DNA of 64,000 nucleotides from an uncultured Paludibacter sp. (GCA_937897985.1 CALCBD010000032.1:62001-126000); one strand, 5' to 3'; shown: positions 1 to 8,132, counted from the first letter of the stretch. Numbers and translations: made by a program. Notes: generated by a model from the sequence alone, not told the origin.

Positions 1-599
1 ATTTCAATGTCGAAAAGAATGACAAAATTGTGTTTCTGTCACGCGACCCGCGGGCGATGACCGCTTTTTTCGAAATTATCAATGGTCACGACAGGAAACA
101 CGAAGGTACCTACAACTGGGGTGTCACTATAACTCATGCTTATCTGCCGCTCGATAATTCGGAATTTTTTAATACAGATCTGAATCTGGTAGAGTGGTTG
201 AGTCAATACTCCGATGATACCCTCGAATCCTTTATCCGGGGATATTTGGGCAAAATGCTTTTCACCGGCGAAGAGATTTACAAAAAAGCAAGTGTGCTTT
301 CGGGAGGTGAAAAGATGCGTTGTATGATTGCCAGAATGATGCTCAGAAATGCCAATGTGATGGTGCTTGATTCGCCGGCTAACCACCTCGATCTGGAGTC
401 GATTCAGGCGTTCAACAACACGCTTGTCAATTTCAAAGGGAATGTGTTGATGTCGTCGCACGACCGTGAGTTTATTCAGACCGTTTGTAACCGAATCATT
501 GAACTTACACCCCGTGGCATAATCGATAAACAAATGGATTATGACGATTATGTAACTTCAGAAGAAATTAAAGCTACCCGCGAAAGACTCTATAAATAA
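1..599 (+). CDS. ABC-F family ATPase, C-terminal part (5' end outside window)
   Basis: About 198 C-terminal residues of a soluble ABC-F ATPase are present, and the reading frame is open to the left edge. ABC-F proteins carry two ATP-binding cassettes, have no membrane domain and usually act on ribosomes. Visible are the signature LSGGEK (near 298-315), a Walker B region reading VMVLDSPANHLDLES (near 358-400) and the H-loop region MSSHDREF (near 451-474), followed by a short tail. The family normally reads LDEPTNHLD, so the catalytic glutamate is a serine here. The end of the second cassette resembles the YbiT-like branch (QTVCNRIIELTP). Family membership is clear; the precise subfamily and role are inference. 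Confidence 0.9.
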   Translation, partial: FNVEKNDKIVFLSRDPRAMTAFFEIINGHDRKHEGTYNWGVTITHAYLPLDNSEFFNTDLNLVEWLSQYSDDTLESFIRGYLGKMLFTGEEIYKKASVLSGGEKMRCMIARMMLRNANVMVLDSPANHLDLESIQAFNNTLVNFKGNVLMSSHDREFIQTVCNRIIELTPRGIIDKQMDYDDYVTSEEIKATRERLYK

Positions 600-614
600 T
601 ACATATCTTCATTG

Positions 615-658
615 AACCAGAAGACCTTGCAGGCAAATGTCTGCAAGGTCTTCTGGTT
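615..658. terminator. Long perfect hairpin, copy 1 of a repeated element
   Basis: Two perfectly complementary 18-base arms (starting AACCAGAAGACC, ending GGTCTTCTGGTT) flank an 8-base loop, GCAAATGT. It lies 15 bases past the ABC-F stop and between two converging genes, so it could stop transcription from both sides. It has no strong T tract. A near-identical copy is at 3998-4041. Confidence 0.65.
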
Positions 659-702
659 TATTAGCATATACTTTTCTTGTCTTTAACGATAAATTTGAAG
701 GA

Positions 703-927
703 TCAAAGTGCTACATCAAAGCTGTTTCTTACTTTCACATACTTTTTCTGTATGTTTGGAGATGTAGTTTGAATTTGTTTGGGTATCGTTTTTGAAAAAT
801 CTTTTTCAATAAACTCAAGTTTGAAATTGTTAGGCAATTTTTCAATTTCTTCTTTATTATCTATCAGATAGTTGACAAAATCAAATGTCAGTCCAATATT
901 TCTTTCTATGGTTTCTTTCTGTGTCAT
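703..927 (-). CDS. Small protein of unknown function, second gene of a two-gene cassette
   Basis: A 74-residue soluble, charged protein (starts MTQKETIERN) with no signal peptide or membrane segment. I do not recognise the family. The first half looks helical and acidic/lysine-rich (FVNYLIDNKEEIEKLP), the second half basic and polar. Its ATG lies one base after the stop of the upstream 107-residue gene, so the two are almost surely co-transcribed and translationally coupled. The pairing of two small soluble proteins recalls toxin-antitoxin cassettes, but no known toxin or antitoxin motif is visible, so that role is speculation. Confidence 0.6.
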   Translation of the reverse strand: MTQKETIERNIGLTFDFVNYLIDNKEEIEKLPNNFKLEFIEKDFSKTIPKQIQTTSPNIQKKYVKVRNSFDVAL

Positions 928-928
928 T

Positions 929-1252
929 TTACATTTTATTTATTTTCTTAACATACCGTTCCTTGTACCATTCCCATCTATCTTTTAAATCCTGTTCTGC
1001 ATATTTCGAAGCATTTTTTAGTGAATCTATTTCGATTGATTTCTTTTCTTTGTCTCCATTGGGCAATAATACATCCCTGTGGAAAAAACCATGTGTACAA
1101 TCATAACGGACTATTGCTATCCAATTGTTTTTGATAAATGATTCGTATTGATACAAAACGTCAATTAACTCTCCATTCTCAGTTATAAGTCTAACTCTAA
1201 GTCGATTTAATTGTTGATTGTCTAAAAATACAGTGAATTCAATTTCTTTCAT
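929..1252 (-). CDS. Small protein of unknown function, first gene of a two-gene cassette
   Basis: A 107-residue soluble protein (starts MKEIEFTVFLDNQQ). The N-terminal half looks like beta strands and contains the stretch WIAIVRYDCTHGFFHRDV, with a conserved-looking YD..HG.FHRD pattern of the kind seen in small DUF proteins of two-gene cassettes. The C-terminal third is a charged helix (DLKDRWEWYKERYVKK). A TATCTTTGC promoter motif lies at 1310-1318. It sits one base before the 74-residue partner gene. Family not identified with confidence; a toxin-antitoxin or nuclease-like role is only a guess from size and layout. Confidence 0.65.
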   Translation of the reverse strand: MKEIEFTVFLDNQQLNRLRVRLITENGELIDVLYQYESFIKNNWIAIVRYDCTHGFFHRDVLLPNGDKEKKSIEIDSLKNASKYAEQDLKDRWEWYKERYVKKINKM

Positions 1253-1309
1253 TTAAGGTTAGATTTATAAAAGTATTGTATTGTTTGCCTACCTGAATAT
1301 CATTTGATT

Positions 1310-1318
1310 GCAAAGATA
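1310..1318 (-). promoter_or_regulatory. Bacteroidota -7 box (TATCTTTGC) for the 107-residue gene
   Basis: The minus strand reads TATCTTTGC, a full match to the Bacteroidota TAnnTTTGC element, 58 bases upstream of the start at 1252. The -33 box was not clear. Confidence 0.55.
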
Positions 1319-1422
1319 TAAAATTGTTCTTTAATTTCAGCTAAAAAATTTAGCATTTGTTTTATAATAAAAATCGGATTAATAGATATTTAAAATTCAT
1401 TGAAATTGAATGTCATTTATAC

Positions 1423-3234
1423 CTATTCTGGTATGCAATAAATTTTATGAATAGGGTATGAAACCTTTGCAAAAGAAGAATTAAAAGAAGCGTCAATTGT
1501 ACCAACTAAAGTTTTTGCATTTAATTTTGCACCTGCATTACACCACTTTACTGAACTTAATGAAGAATCTGCATTTGTAAGACTTAGGGTCTTATAATCT
1601 GAATCTATATTTATTCCATAAGAATAGTTAGAAGCTGCTATTCCATAGTTCGCAGCTATTGAAGTTGGTACACCATTTATAATAACATCCTGACCCATAA
1701 ATTTCACTTTTGAATTTTTTGATAATGTAATCGGCTTTTCATCACATACTCCTGAATTAAAATCAGTAAGATTAACTTCATTTCCTGACGCACCTTCAAC
1801 AGTAATTGGGTTTTTAAATATCACGTTAAATGGGAATACAGATTTCTCCCCATTAGGATAATTTGTGATGAATTCCAGGTTAAATGTAATTAACGATACG
1901 CTCATTGGTGATTTTAATATTAATATTTGCCCAGTATAATTTGAAAAAGAACTTCCTAATGATGTATTAATAGTACCTCCATATCCAGGTAATATCTCGG
2001 CTTTGTCTCTATTTGTTGAACTTTCACTAAAAGCAAAAGTGTGGGTAGCCCCATCAATTTTATTTAAGGTAGATGCTCCGAATGATTGAGCATATTCCCC
2101 TGTATTAAAACCAAAAGGCTCGCCTAAATAAACCTGCATTTTGTAACCATCCTGAGTTTGCATTCCTATACAAGTGCATGAATTCGCATCCGGATTCTGA
2201 TAACCAGTAAGGATATTAATCGCAGGTTTTAAAATAGTATAGTTAAAAGTAATATTCAACACCGGATAACTTGTACTTCCTGGTGTAAAAGTATAAGTTA
2301 CAGATGTTGTACCAAACTTAGCCAATGGTGTAATCTGGCATTTCATTGCATAAGTATCAACATCCGGTGAATTAGTTGATCTAATTAATGGATATTGAGC
2401 CAAAGTTGCATTCGGAACAACTACATCATTCACTTTAACACCAACTGTAGGCATTGTTGATCCATATATAGCCTGGAAATCATCTCGACTTACTCCTATT
2501 GAATTGTAAATCTGATTCATTGATACCCATGAGAGTGATACATCTGTAACATCTCCGGCCGAAACACCTGATACAGCATCTTTAAACAAAGATGAGTAAC
2601 TATAAGTGACTGAAGGAATATTATAATTAACGGGATTTGGACTTACAGGCGGAGTAGTAGTACTAACAATCTTAAATTTAATGTAGGCCTGCGCAAGGAG
2701 GACTCCAGACATGTTTTTGAGTTCCACTTTAACTACCGGTGTTCTGTCAATTGCCGAAGCTCCGCCTACTACAGCAATTCTACCATCACTTTGAATTTGA
2801 ATAAAACTATTTTGATTTGTAACACCATCCATTCCATTATAAGTAAATGAGCTGCTGAATACAAACTGATAATTAACTCCTGCAGTTCCAAGTCCGTAAT
2901 CTGCAAACTTTTTCTCAACGATACCATTACTTGCTGTTGCCCATACTAAATCGTTTAAATTAATTGAAGTAGTGTTATTGTATACTATTGAATAATCATA
3001 GGTATCATTTATCGAAGGAACTAATGTACGATAATGAACAAAAGGTAAACTAGGCTTCGATATAAAATAATTGTATTGAGTTTCTGATGGCTTTTCAAAT
3101 TTAACACTATCAATATCACTGATTTTAAACTTTGCTACTCCTGTTTTCAAATGGACATACATCGAATCCTGTGCAAATATCTGATTTATAAATACAATTA
3201 GAAAAATAATGATTGAATATATAACTCGTTTCAT
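1423..3234 (-). CDS. Large secreted protein of unknown function
   Basis: A 603-residue protein with a clear Sec signal peptide (MKRVIYSIIIFLIVFINQIFA, cut before QDSMYV). The mature start, MYVHLKTGVAKFKISDIDSVKF-like, follows a pattern common in Bacteroidota secreted proteins and shared with the neighbouring 163-residue protein. The rest is rich in Ser, Thr, Asn and Tyr and looks all-beta, with a proline-rich linker (TTTPPVSPNP, about residue 193-202). A CTCIG cysteine pair lies near residue 353-357. I see no catalytic motif and no typical T9SS C-terminal domain; it ends SYPIHKIYCIPE. It begins 12 bases after the stop of the T9SS gene 3247-3738, so the two probably form an operon. Function unknown; possibly surface or adhesin-like. 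Confidence 0.8.
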   Translation of the reverse strand: MKRVIYSIIIFLIVFINQIFAQDSMYVHLKTGVAKFKISDIDSVKFEKPSETQYNYFISKPSLPFVHYRTLVPSINDTYDYSIVYNNTTSINLNDLVWATASNGIVEKKFADYGLGTAGVNYQFVFSSSFTYNGMDGVTNQNSFIQIQSDGRIAVVGGASAIDRTPVVKVELKNMSGVLLAQAYIKFKIVSTTTPPVSPNPVNYNIPSVTYSYSSLFKDAVSGVSAGDVTDVSLSWVSMNQIYNSIGVSRDDFQAIYGSTMPTVGVKVNDVVVPNATLAQYPLIRSTNSPDVDTYAMKCQITPLAKFGTTSVTYTFTPGSTSYPVLNITFNYTILKPAINILTGYQNPDANSCTCIGMQTQDGYKMQVYLGEPFGFNTGEYAQSFGASTLNKIDGATHTFAFSESSTNRDKAEILPGYGGTINTSLGSSFSNYTGQILILKSPMSVSLITFNLEFITNYPNGEKSVFPFNVIFKNPITVEGASGNEVNLTDFNSGVCDEKPITLSKNSKVKFMGQDVIINGVPTSIAANYGIAASNYSYGINIDSDYKTLSLTNADSSLSSVKWCNAGAKLNAKTLVGTIDASFNSSFAKVSYPIHKIYCIPE

Positions 3235-3246
3235 ACGATTTGATTT

Positions 3247-3738
3247 TTATTTTTTAATAAATTTTTCTGTAAATACTTTATCTCCATTGAAAATACGACA
3301 GAAATATAAACCTTGTTTTAAGGTTGAAATGTTCATAGTAAAGACTGATTGGGAATTGGCTGATTCTGTGTACAGTACCCTGCCTTCTAAACTTAATAAT
3401 TCAATTTGAACTATATTGCTCTTCAATTCCGGAAGTTCAACTGACAATAAATCTCCAACCGGATTCGGAAATAATCGTACTTCGAAATTACCATCTGTTG
3501 TGTTTGCTAAACTTGTGAAAGGTGTAAAAGTCATTTTTTGTATTTCTGACAAAACTATTGATTGTGCAGTTCCGCTTTTGGGGGTTACTATCAGCTGACC
3601 TGAATTAAAACTCAAACACCTGAGCGAATTCAAGACAATGGTTGTTACATTGCCTGTTTTGTTTTTTACGTACATCGACTGAGCATATCCCAACCGAAAT
3701 AAGCTAATAAACATTAGAAAGAAAATTGTTTTTTTCAT
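3247..3738 (-). CDS. Very small T9SS cargo: signal peptide, short domain, type A sorting domain
   Basis: A 163-residue secreted protein. The start at 3738 gives a good signal peptide (MKKTIFFLMFISLFRLGYAQ); the frame stays open upstream but adds an unlikely extension. After cleavage there are only about 70 residues (SMYVKNKTGNVTT... KMTFTPF) before a complete type A T9SS sorting domain. That domain has the first motif VRLFPNPVGDLLSVEL, the middle ELLSLEGRVLY and the end LKQGLYFCRIFNGDKVFTEKFIKK. The protein should be exported by Sec, carried across the outer membrane by T9SS and anchored or released at the surface. The cargo part resembles the N-terminus of the downstream 603-residue protein. 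No enzymatic motif is seen. Confidence 0.85.
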   Translation of the reverse strand: MKKTIFFLMFISLFRLGYAQSMYVKNKTGNVTTIVLNSLRCLSFNSGQLIVTPKSGTAQSIVLSEIQKMTFTPFTSLANTTDGNFEVRLFPNPVGDLLSVELPELKSNIVQIELLSLEGRVLYTESANSQSVFTMNISTLKQGLYFCRIFNGDKVFTEKFIKK

Positions 3739-3810
3739 AAGCAAATTTATTAAAACAGCTACAATAATAGCTAAATTCAAGAATCTGTTTTTGTTAACTT
3801 TAATGAGATT

Positions 3811-3819
3811 GCAAAGTTA
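3811..3819 (-). promoter_or_regulatory. -7 box TAACTTTGC for the small T9SS operon
   Basis: A full match to TAnnTTTGC on the minus strand, 72 bases upstream of the chosen start at 3738. A CTTG that could serve as a -33 element lies about 21 bases further upstream. Confidence 0.55.
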
Positions 3820-3997
3820 AAAAATGAAATTAATTTTTTACAAGTTCAATTACATTTTATTTTAATAATATTTTAGTAATTTATAGCTTTTAACAAAATG
3901 AAACATGATATCCAATACCCGGTTTATTGAGTTAAATGAAAGAATGACCAATATAACATGTCCGATATAACAAATCATAAGTTCAGATTAATTATCA

Positions 3998-4041
3998 AAC
4001 CAGAAGACCTTGCAGGCAAATGTCGGCAAGGTCTTCTGGTT
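3998..4041. terminator. Hairpin, copy 2 of the repeated element
   Basis: Same 44-base hairpin as at 615-658, with one base changed in the right arm (CGGCAAGG instead of CTGCAAGG), leaving one mismatch in the stem. It lies 48 bases downstream of the membrane-protein stop at 4090 (minus strand), where a terminator for the sigma-factor operon is expected. The rest of the gap 3739-4089 holds only the promoter at 3811-3819 and AT-rich sequence. Confidence 0.6.
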
Positions 4042-4089
4042 TCTTTTAAAATTCCGGTTGCTCGGAGTTGATGCTGATTTTATGTCAGT

Positions 4090-4674
4090 TTAAATGCTTT
4101 TTAATTCGCTTATGTCTTTATAACATTTTATCAGTTTGTCGATGTCTTTCTGATTTCTGAAATAATCAGTTAAGCCGATAATCAGACCCACAACCAGTCC
4201 AACGCCCATTCCGGCCATAATTTCAGGTTTAAGTAACTGAGGACTTACCATAAAAAATATTGCAAAAAAGGGAATCATAAGTAATAAACCAACTACAGTT
4301 CTCATGCGGGTAATAATTTTAAATTTCAGGGCTTTCTGAAGTAATTCTGTTGTTGAGAACAGATCCATTTTCATTTTTTGTAATAGCATTATTTTATATA
4401 CCTGCCAGAGAGCTGTCAAAACAAATAAACCCGAAAACATCACACATCCGGCTAAAGAGAAGAGATGTGTAAAGTAGTAAAGTGGTGTTATAAGTGCAAA
4501 TACAGCACTCAGAATAAGGTATAATACTTCATATTTCATCAATTTATCTCTGGCTGTTTGATGTCTGTTTTCCATAATTTCGTTCATTAATTTTTTGTTC
4601 AGAGTTTCGTTCTTTTCCAATCGGGTATTCATTTCGTTCCAGATTGATTTTATTTCATCTATTTCCATTTTCAT
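4090..4674 (-). CDS. Membrane protein co-encoded with an ECF sigma factor (possible anti-sigma)
   Basis: A 194-residue protein with a soluble N-terminal helix (EIKSIWNEMNTRLEKNETLNKK, about 1-45) and four predicted membrane segments: about 47-68 (YEVLYLILSAVFALITPLYYF), 72-92, 124-143 and 150-168. It then has a short charged tail (NQKDIDKLIKCYKDISEL). Its start lies inside the end of the sigma-factor gene (20-base overlap), so the two are translationally coupled. Small membrane proteins in this position often hold the sigma factor inactive, but there is no zinc-binding HxxxCxxC motif, so the anti-sigma role is inferred from context only. Confidence 0.75.
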   Translation of the reverse strand: MKMEIDEIKSIWNEMNTRLEKNETLNKKLMNEIMENRHQTARDKLMKYEVLYLILSAVFALITPLYYFTHLFSLAGCVMFSGLFVLTALWQVYKIMLLQKMKMDLFSTTELLQKALKFKIITRMRTVVGLLLMIPFFAIFFMVSPQLLKPEIMAGMGVGLVVGLIIGLTDYFRNQKDIDKLIKCYKDISELKSI

Positions 4675-5161
4675 TTTTTTTTAAATTGTTTGTCATTTGA
4701 GTCAGTTTTTCTTTGATCCGGGTGATTCGAACTCCCACATTGATTTTGGTAATCCCTACTATCTGGGCAATTTCGTCATACGACCGGTCTTCGAGATAAA
4801 GCAAAATGATAGCTTTTTCGAAAGCATTCAGTTGATTGATAAGCAGGTACAATTCTTTGATGGCCGACATATCTCCGCTTTCGGTGTATTCCAAATGTTC
4901 ATCGGTCAGAGTCTGAGTTATTGGTCTCTTTCCCGATTTTCGCAAAAAAGTGATACAGGTATTAAGTGAAATACGGTACATCCATGTCTGAATTTTACTT
5001 TCGCCCCTGAAGTCAGGGAAGCCTTTCCATAAGTTAATTACCACTTCCTGAAACAGATCGTCCGGAGTATCGGTTTCGTTGGCATACATGTAGCAAAACT
5101 TATAGATTAAAGCTTTGTTCTGCTCTATCAGAGTCACAAATTGTTTTTTTATATCTTCCAT
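4655..5161 (-). CDS. ECF-type RNA polymerase sigma factor
   Basis: A 168-residue sigma-70 family factor of the ECF type. Region 2 is at about residues 15-80 (IYKFCYMYANETDTPDDLFQEV, then KIQTWMYRISLNTCITFLRK) and region 4 at about 100-155 (LNAFEKAIILLYLEDRSYDEIAQIVGIT followed by NVGVRITRIKEKL, the helix-turn-helix). No region 1 or 3 is present, as expected for ECF factors. The ATG at 5161 is preferred over an upstream in-frame TTG at 5170. It overlaps the membrane protein gene by 20 bases. A TAAATTTGC promoter motif lies at 5262-5270. Which genes it controls cannot be told from this window. Confidence 0.92.
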   Translation of the reverse strand: MEDIKKQFVTLIEQNKALIYKFCYMYANETDTPDDLFQEVVINLWKGFPDFRGESKIQTWMYRISLNTCITFLRKSGKRPITQTLTDEHLEYTESGDMSAIKELYLLINQLNAFEKAIILLYLEDRSYDEIAQIVGITKINVGVRITRIKEKLTQMTNNLKKNENGNR

Positions 5162-5261
5162 GTAATTCAAATTTTGAGGTCATTCACAGGTATTTGGTGC
5201 AGGATCCCTTCATTTTTTACCATTTGCCACTGTGAAATTACCCGTGTTTTCAACCTTAGTC

Positions 5262-5270
5262 GCAAATTTA
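5262..5270 (-). promoter_or_regulatory. -7 box TAAATTTGC for the sigma-factor operon
   Basis: Full match to TAnnTTTGC on the minus strand, about 100 bases upstream of the sigma-factor start and just outside the repeat array that begins at 5307. Confidence 0.5.
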
Positions 5271-5306
5271 TAGAAAATATTACATGAAGGGGAATTTTTT
5301 TTTCAT

Positions 5307-5531
5307 TGTAGAGACGTGGCATGCCACGTCTCTCTTTCAGCATAGTTGTTGCATGCCATTTTTTTAACAGAGACGTGGTATGCCGTTTTTTCAACAGAGA
5401 CGTGGCATGCCATTTTTTTAACAGAGACGTGGCATGCCGTTTTTTCAACAGAGACGTGGTATGCCGTTTTTTTAACAGAGACGTGGCATGCCATTTTTTT
5501 TAACAGAGACGTGGCATGCCACGTCTCTACA
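5307..5531. repeat. 27-bp tandem repeat array bounded by two identical palindromes
   Basis: GAGACGTGG recurs at 5311, 5370, 5397, 5424, 5451, 5478 and 5506, giving a period of 27 bases (28 for the last step), with one degenerate copy at about 5351. Internal units read GAGACGTGG(C/T)ATGCC(A/G) followed by a T run and (A/C)AACA. At both ends (5311-5332 and 5506-5527) the unit becomes a perfect 22-base palindrome (half-site GAGACGTGGCA). With flanking bases the ends form a 27-base terminal inverted repeat (5307-5333 and 5505-5531). The priA stop codon TAG (5527-5529) lies inside the right palindrome. Repetitive open frames read from the array are artefacts. Confidence 0.9.
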
Positions 5532-7986
5532 TCGGATCCACATCCAGTCCGATACGTACCGATTTGAATTTTGAGTCTGAAAGGATTTGGTTGCAGATGT
5601 GCTGTAGTATTTCCTTGGCTTTTGCAGGTGAAGCTTCGTTTTCGATTTTCAGTATGATTTGTTTGATATACAGGTTTTGAATGCGTGAAACAGGCGGATT
5701 GATGGGACCGAGCACACGACTACCGAAAACCTGAATCATTAACCGACCTGTTTCACCTGCAGCTTTTCTCACAACCTGCACATCTTTATGGCGCAGTGTT
5801 ATCTGAATAATACGGTAATAAGGAGGATATTTAAACAGTTTTCTCTCTTCGGTTTGAACTTTATACATGGCGGCATAATCATTCCTTATGACTTGTCCGA
5901 TCACCTGATGTTCAGGTGATGATGTCTGAAGAATGACTAATCCGCGTTTGTTCTTTCTGCCTGCACGACCGCTAACCTGTGCCATCAACTGAAATGCACG
6001 TTCGTGAGCCCGAAAATCAGGGAAATTCAGCATGTTGTCGGCATTCAGAATGCCCACCAGACTTACATGTTCAAAATCAAGACCCTTGGTAACCATTTGT
6101 GTGCCAATGAGTATGTCCACTTTGTATTGTTCGAAATCGCTGATAAGTTTGTCGTAGGATTTTTTCGATCGGGTAGTGTCGAGATCCATGCGACTCACGC
6201 GGGCATCATGAAAAATTTCACGAATTTCGTCTTCAATTTTTTCGGTTCCGAAACCTTTGGTGTTCAGATTCGGGGTTTTGCATACAGGGCAAATGGTGGG
6301 GATAGGCTCGGTATAACCACAATAATGGCAGGTAAGTGTGTTGAATATTTTGTGTACTGTCAGACTAACGTCGCAGTTTTTACATTTAGGTACATAAGCA
6401 CAGGCATTACATTCGATATAAGGTGCATAACCTCTTCTGTTTTGGAAAAGTATAATTTGTTCTTTATTGTTGAGTGCTTTAGCAATTTTTTCGATGAGTA
6501 CATCTGAAAAATGGCCGGTCATACGTTTTTTATGATATGCCTCCTTCGTGTCGACCACCACAATTTCGGGCAATTGCATTTCCTCGTGTCGCTGATGCAA
6601 TTCTACCAGTCCGTATTTACCGGTTTGTGCATTGTAGTAGCTCTCAATGGAGGGCGTGGCAGTCCCCAAAAGCGTTTTGGCGCCATGCATCGATGCTAAC
6701 ATGATGGCTGCGTTACGTGCATGGTAGCGTGGCGATGGTTCGTATTGTTTGTAACTCGATTCATGTTCTTCGTCGACAATTACCAAACCCAACTGACGAA
6801 ACGGAAGAAATACCGACGAACGTACTCCGATAATTATATCATAACTCTTGTCATTCAATACATTGTTCCATATTTCAACACGTTCGGCATCTGAGAATTT
6901 TGAATGATAAACACCGAGACGATTACCGAAAACACGGGTCAGGCGGGTGGTAAGCTGAGTGGTCAGTGCAATTTCGGGCACAAGGTAAAGCACCTGTTTT
7001 CCTTCGTCGATTACCTTTTGAATCAAATGAATGTAAATCTCTGTTTTTCCACTCGAAGTGACGCCATGAAGCAGAACCACCTGTTTCTCTTTCATCTGCA
7101 GTTCAATTTCCGAAAGGGCTTTTTGCTGAAAATTATTCAGCCCGAAAACAGCATTAGTTGGTTGAACCGACAGATCCAAACGACCTGTTTCTTTTTTATA
7201 AAATTCGAAAACACGACGTTCAGCCAGACTCTGCAATACAACTGTTGAAGCGTTGGTTTTCTCCATCAGTTCTTTACGGCTGACTTCTCTTTGTTTGCCG
7301 GGATTCAGGCATTTTGACAGGTCGATGTACATCATCAGTACATCAAGTTGTTTTTTTGCCCTGTTGAGTTCGTCAAATATCTGACGAAGTTGCTCTTCAT
7401 TTCGGGCTTCCGGTGTCAACCTCACATAAGTATCGGTTTTTGCCCTGAATTTTTCTGTTAACGCTTCATTGATTTCAACAGCTCCCTTATCAAGCAACAG
7501 TTTCAGAGCAGGAAGAAGATTGTTGATTTCAGTAATTTTGCTTAATTCATTTACGTTCACCGGTTTACCGTCTGAGAGGGCATCCAGTATCCGGATTTCT
7601 TTATCCGACAGCTGATATTCGGTTTCAAAGGCGGGATTGATACAAACCTGGGTTTCGCTTTCGATTTTAAGCCCTGAAGGTACAGCAGCCTGAAAGATGT
7701 CGCCGTGGTAAGCCTGATAATAGCTACTCATCCAATCCCAGAATTTAAGTTGCGGATAACGTAAAACCGGCGACTCATCGAGCATACAAATGATTTCCCT
7801 TATCTCGTATACCAGGTCGGGTTTGTGAGTGTGAACGATGGAAACTATAGCCGTGTACATCTTTTTTTTGCCAAACGGGACTACCACCCGCATGCCGGTT
7901 CTCACTTTGTCAGCCCATTCGTCAGGTACCGAAAAAGTAAATGTGCCACCCAATGGTAAAGGCAATATGACATCGATGTACTTCAT
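5527..7986 (-). CDS. priA: Primosomal protein N' (replication restart helicase PriA)
   Basis: An 819-residue superfamily 2 helicase that reloads the replisome at stalled forks. The N-terminal 3'-DNA-binding domain spans about 1-100 (IDVILPLPLGGTFTFSVP). The helicase has Walker A GVTSSGKTEIY (near 305), the DEEH box VIVDEEHESSYKQ (near 405) and GTATPSIES. The zinc-binding insert has paired cysteines (CNAC, CKNC, CHYC, CPVC; about 525-570). Later motifs are GTQMVTKGLDFEHV and QVSGRAGRKNKRG. Length fits Bacteroidota PriA. The gene ends inside the palindrome of the repeat array. A possible promoter TACCTTTG lies at 8125-8132, about 140 bases upstream of the ATG. Confidence 0.97.
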   Translation of the reverse strand: MKYIDVILPLPLGGTFTFSVPDEWADKVRTGMRVVVPFGKKKMYTAIVSIVHTHKPDLVYEIREIICMLDESPVLRYPQLKFWDWMSSYYQAYHGDIFQAAVPSGLKIESETQVCINPAFETEYQLSDKEIRILDALSDGKPVNVNELSKITEINNLLPALKLLLDKGAVEINEALTEKFRAKTDTYVRLTPEARNEEQLRQIFDELNRAKKQLDVLMMYIDLSKCLNPGKQREVSRKELMEKTNASTVVLQSLAERRVFEFYKKETGRLDLSVQPTNAVFGLNNFQQKALSEIELQMKEKQVVLLHGVTSSGKTEIYIHLIQKVIDEGKQVLYLVPEIALTTQLTTRLTRVFGNRLGVYHSKFSDAERVEIWNNVLNDKSYDIIIGVRSSVFLPFRQLGLVIVDEEHESSYKQYEPSPRYHARNAAIMLASMHGAKTLLGTATPSIESYYNAQTGKYGLVELHQRHEEMQLPEIVVVDTKEAYHKKRMTGHFSDVLIEKIAKALNNKEQIILFQNRRGYAPYIECNACAYVPKCKNCDVSLTVHKIFNTLTCHYCGYTEPIPTICPVCKTPNLNTKGFGTEKIEDEIREIFHDARVSRMDLDTTRSKKSYDKLISDFEQYKVDILIGTQMVTKGLDFEHVSLVGILNADNMLNFPDFRAHERAFQLMAQVSGRAGRKNKRGLVILQTSSPEHQVIGQVIRNDYAAMYKVQTEERKLFKYPPYYRIIQITLRHKDVQVVRKAAGETGRLMIQVFGSRVLGPINPPVSRIQNLYIKQIILKIENEASPAKAKEILQHICNQILSDSKFKSVRIGLDVDPM

Positions 7987-8124
7987 AAGTAATGATTCTC
8001 TTTATCCTTTTTCCCCGAAGTTTTGAGAAATTTGTATTTGTTGGGTTTTCCTTTGATCATGCCTTGTGTTTTTTTTAATTCATTAAATTCAAAAGCATTC
8101 AGGCAATACAGAATTTTCGTTTCA

Positions 8125-8132
8125 CAAAGGTA
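8125..8132 (-). promoter_or_regulatory. Candidate -7 box TACCTTTG for priA
   Basis: The minus strand reads TACCTTTGT, matching TAnnTTTG, in the 281-base gap between priA and the MarC-family gene. No other clear element was seen in that gap. Confidence 0.4.

Noticed and set aside
39..533. 164-residue open frame antisense to the ABC-F gene, and similar long antisense frames in korB, asnS, rnr and dnaG
   Set aside because: They mirror conserved coding frames on the other strand and show no protein-family features.
5167..5567. Several overlapping open frames with repeated peptides (for example ACHFFNRDV repeated, or VSVKKTAYH repeated)
   Set aside because: They are read from the 27-bp tandem array, appear on both strands and in several frames because 27 is a multiple of three, and have no start context or family resemblance.
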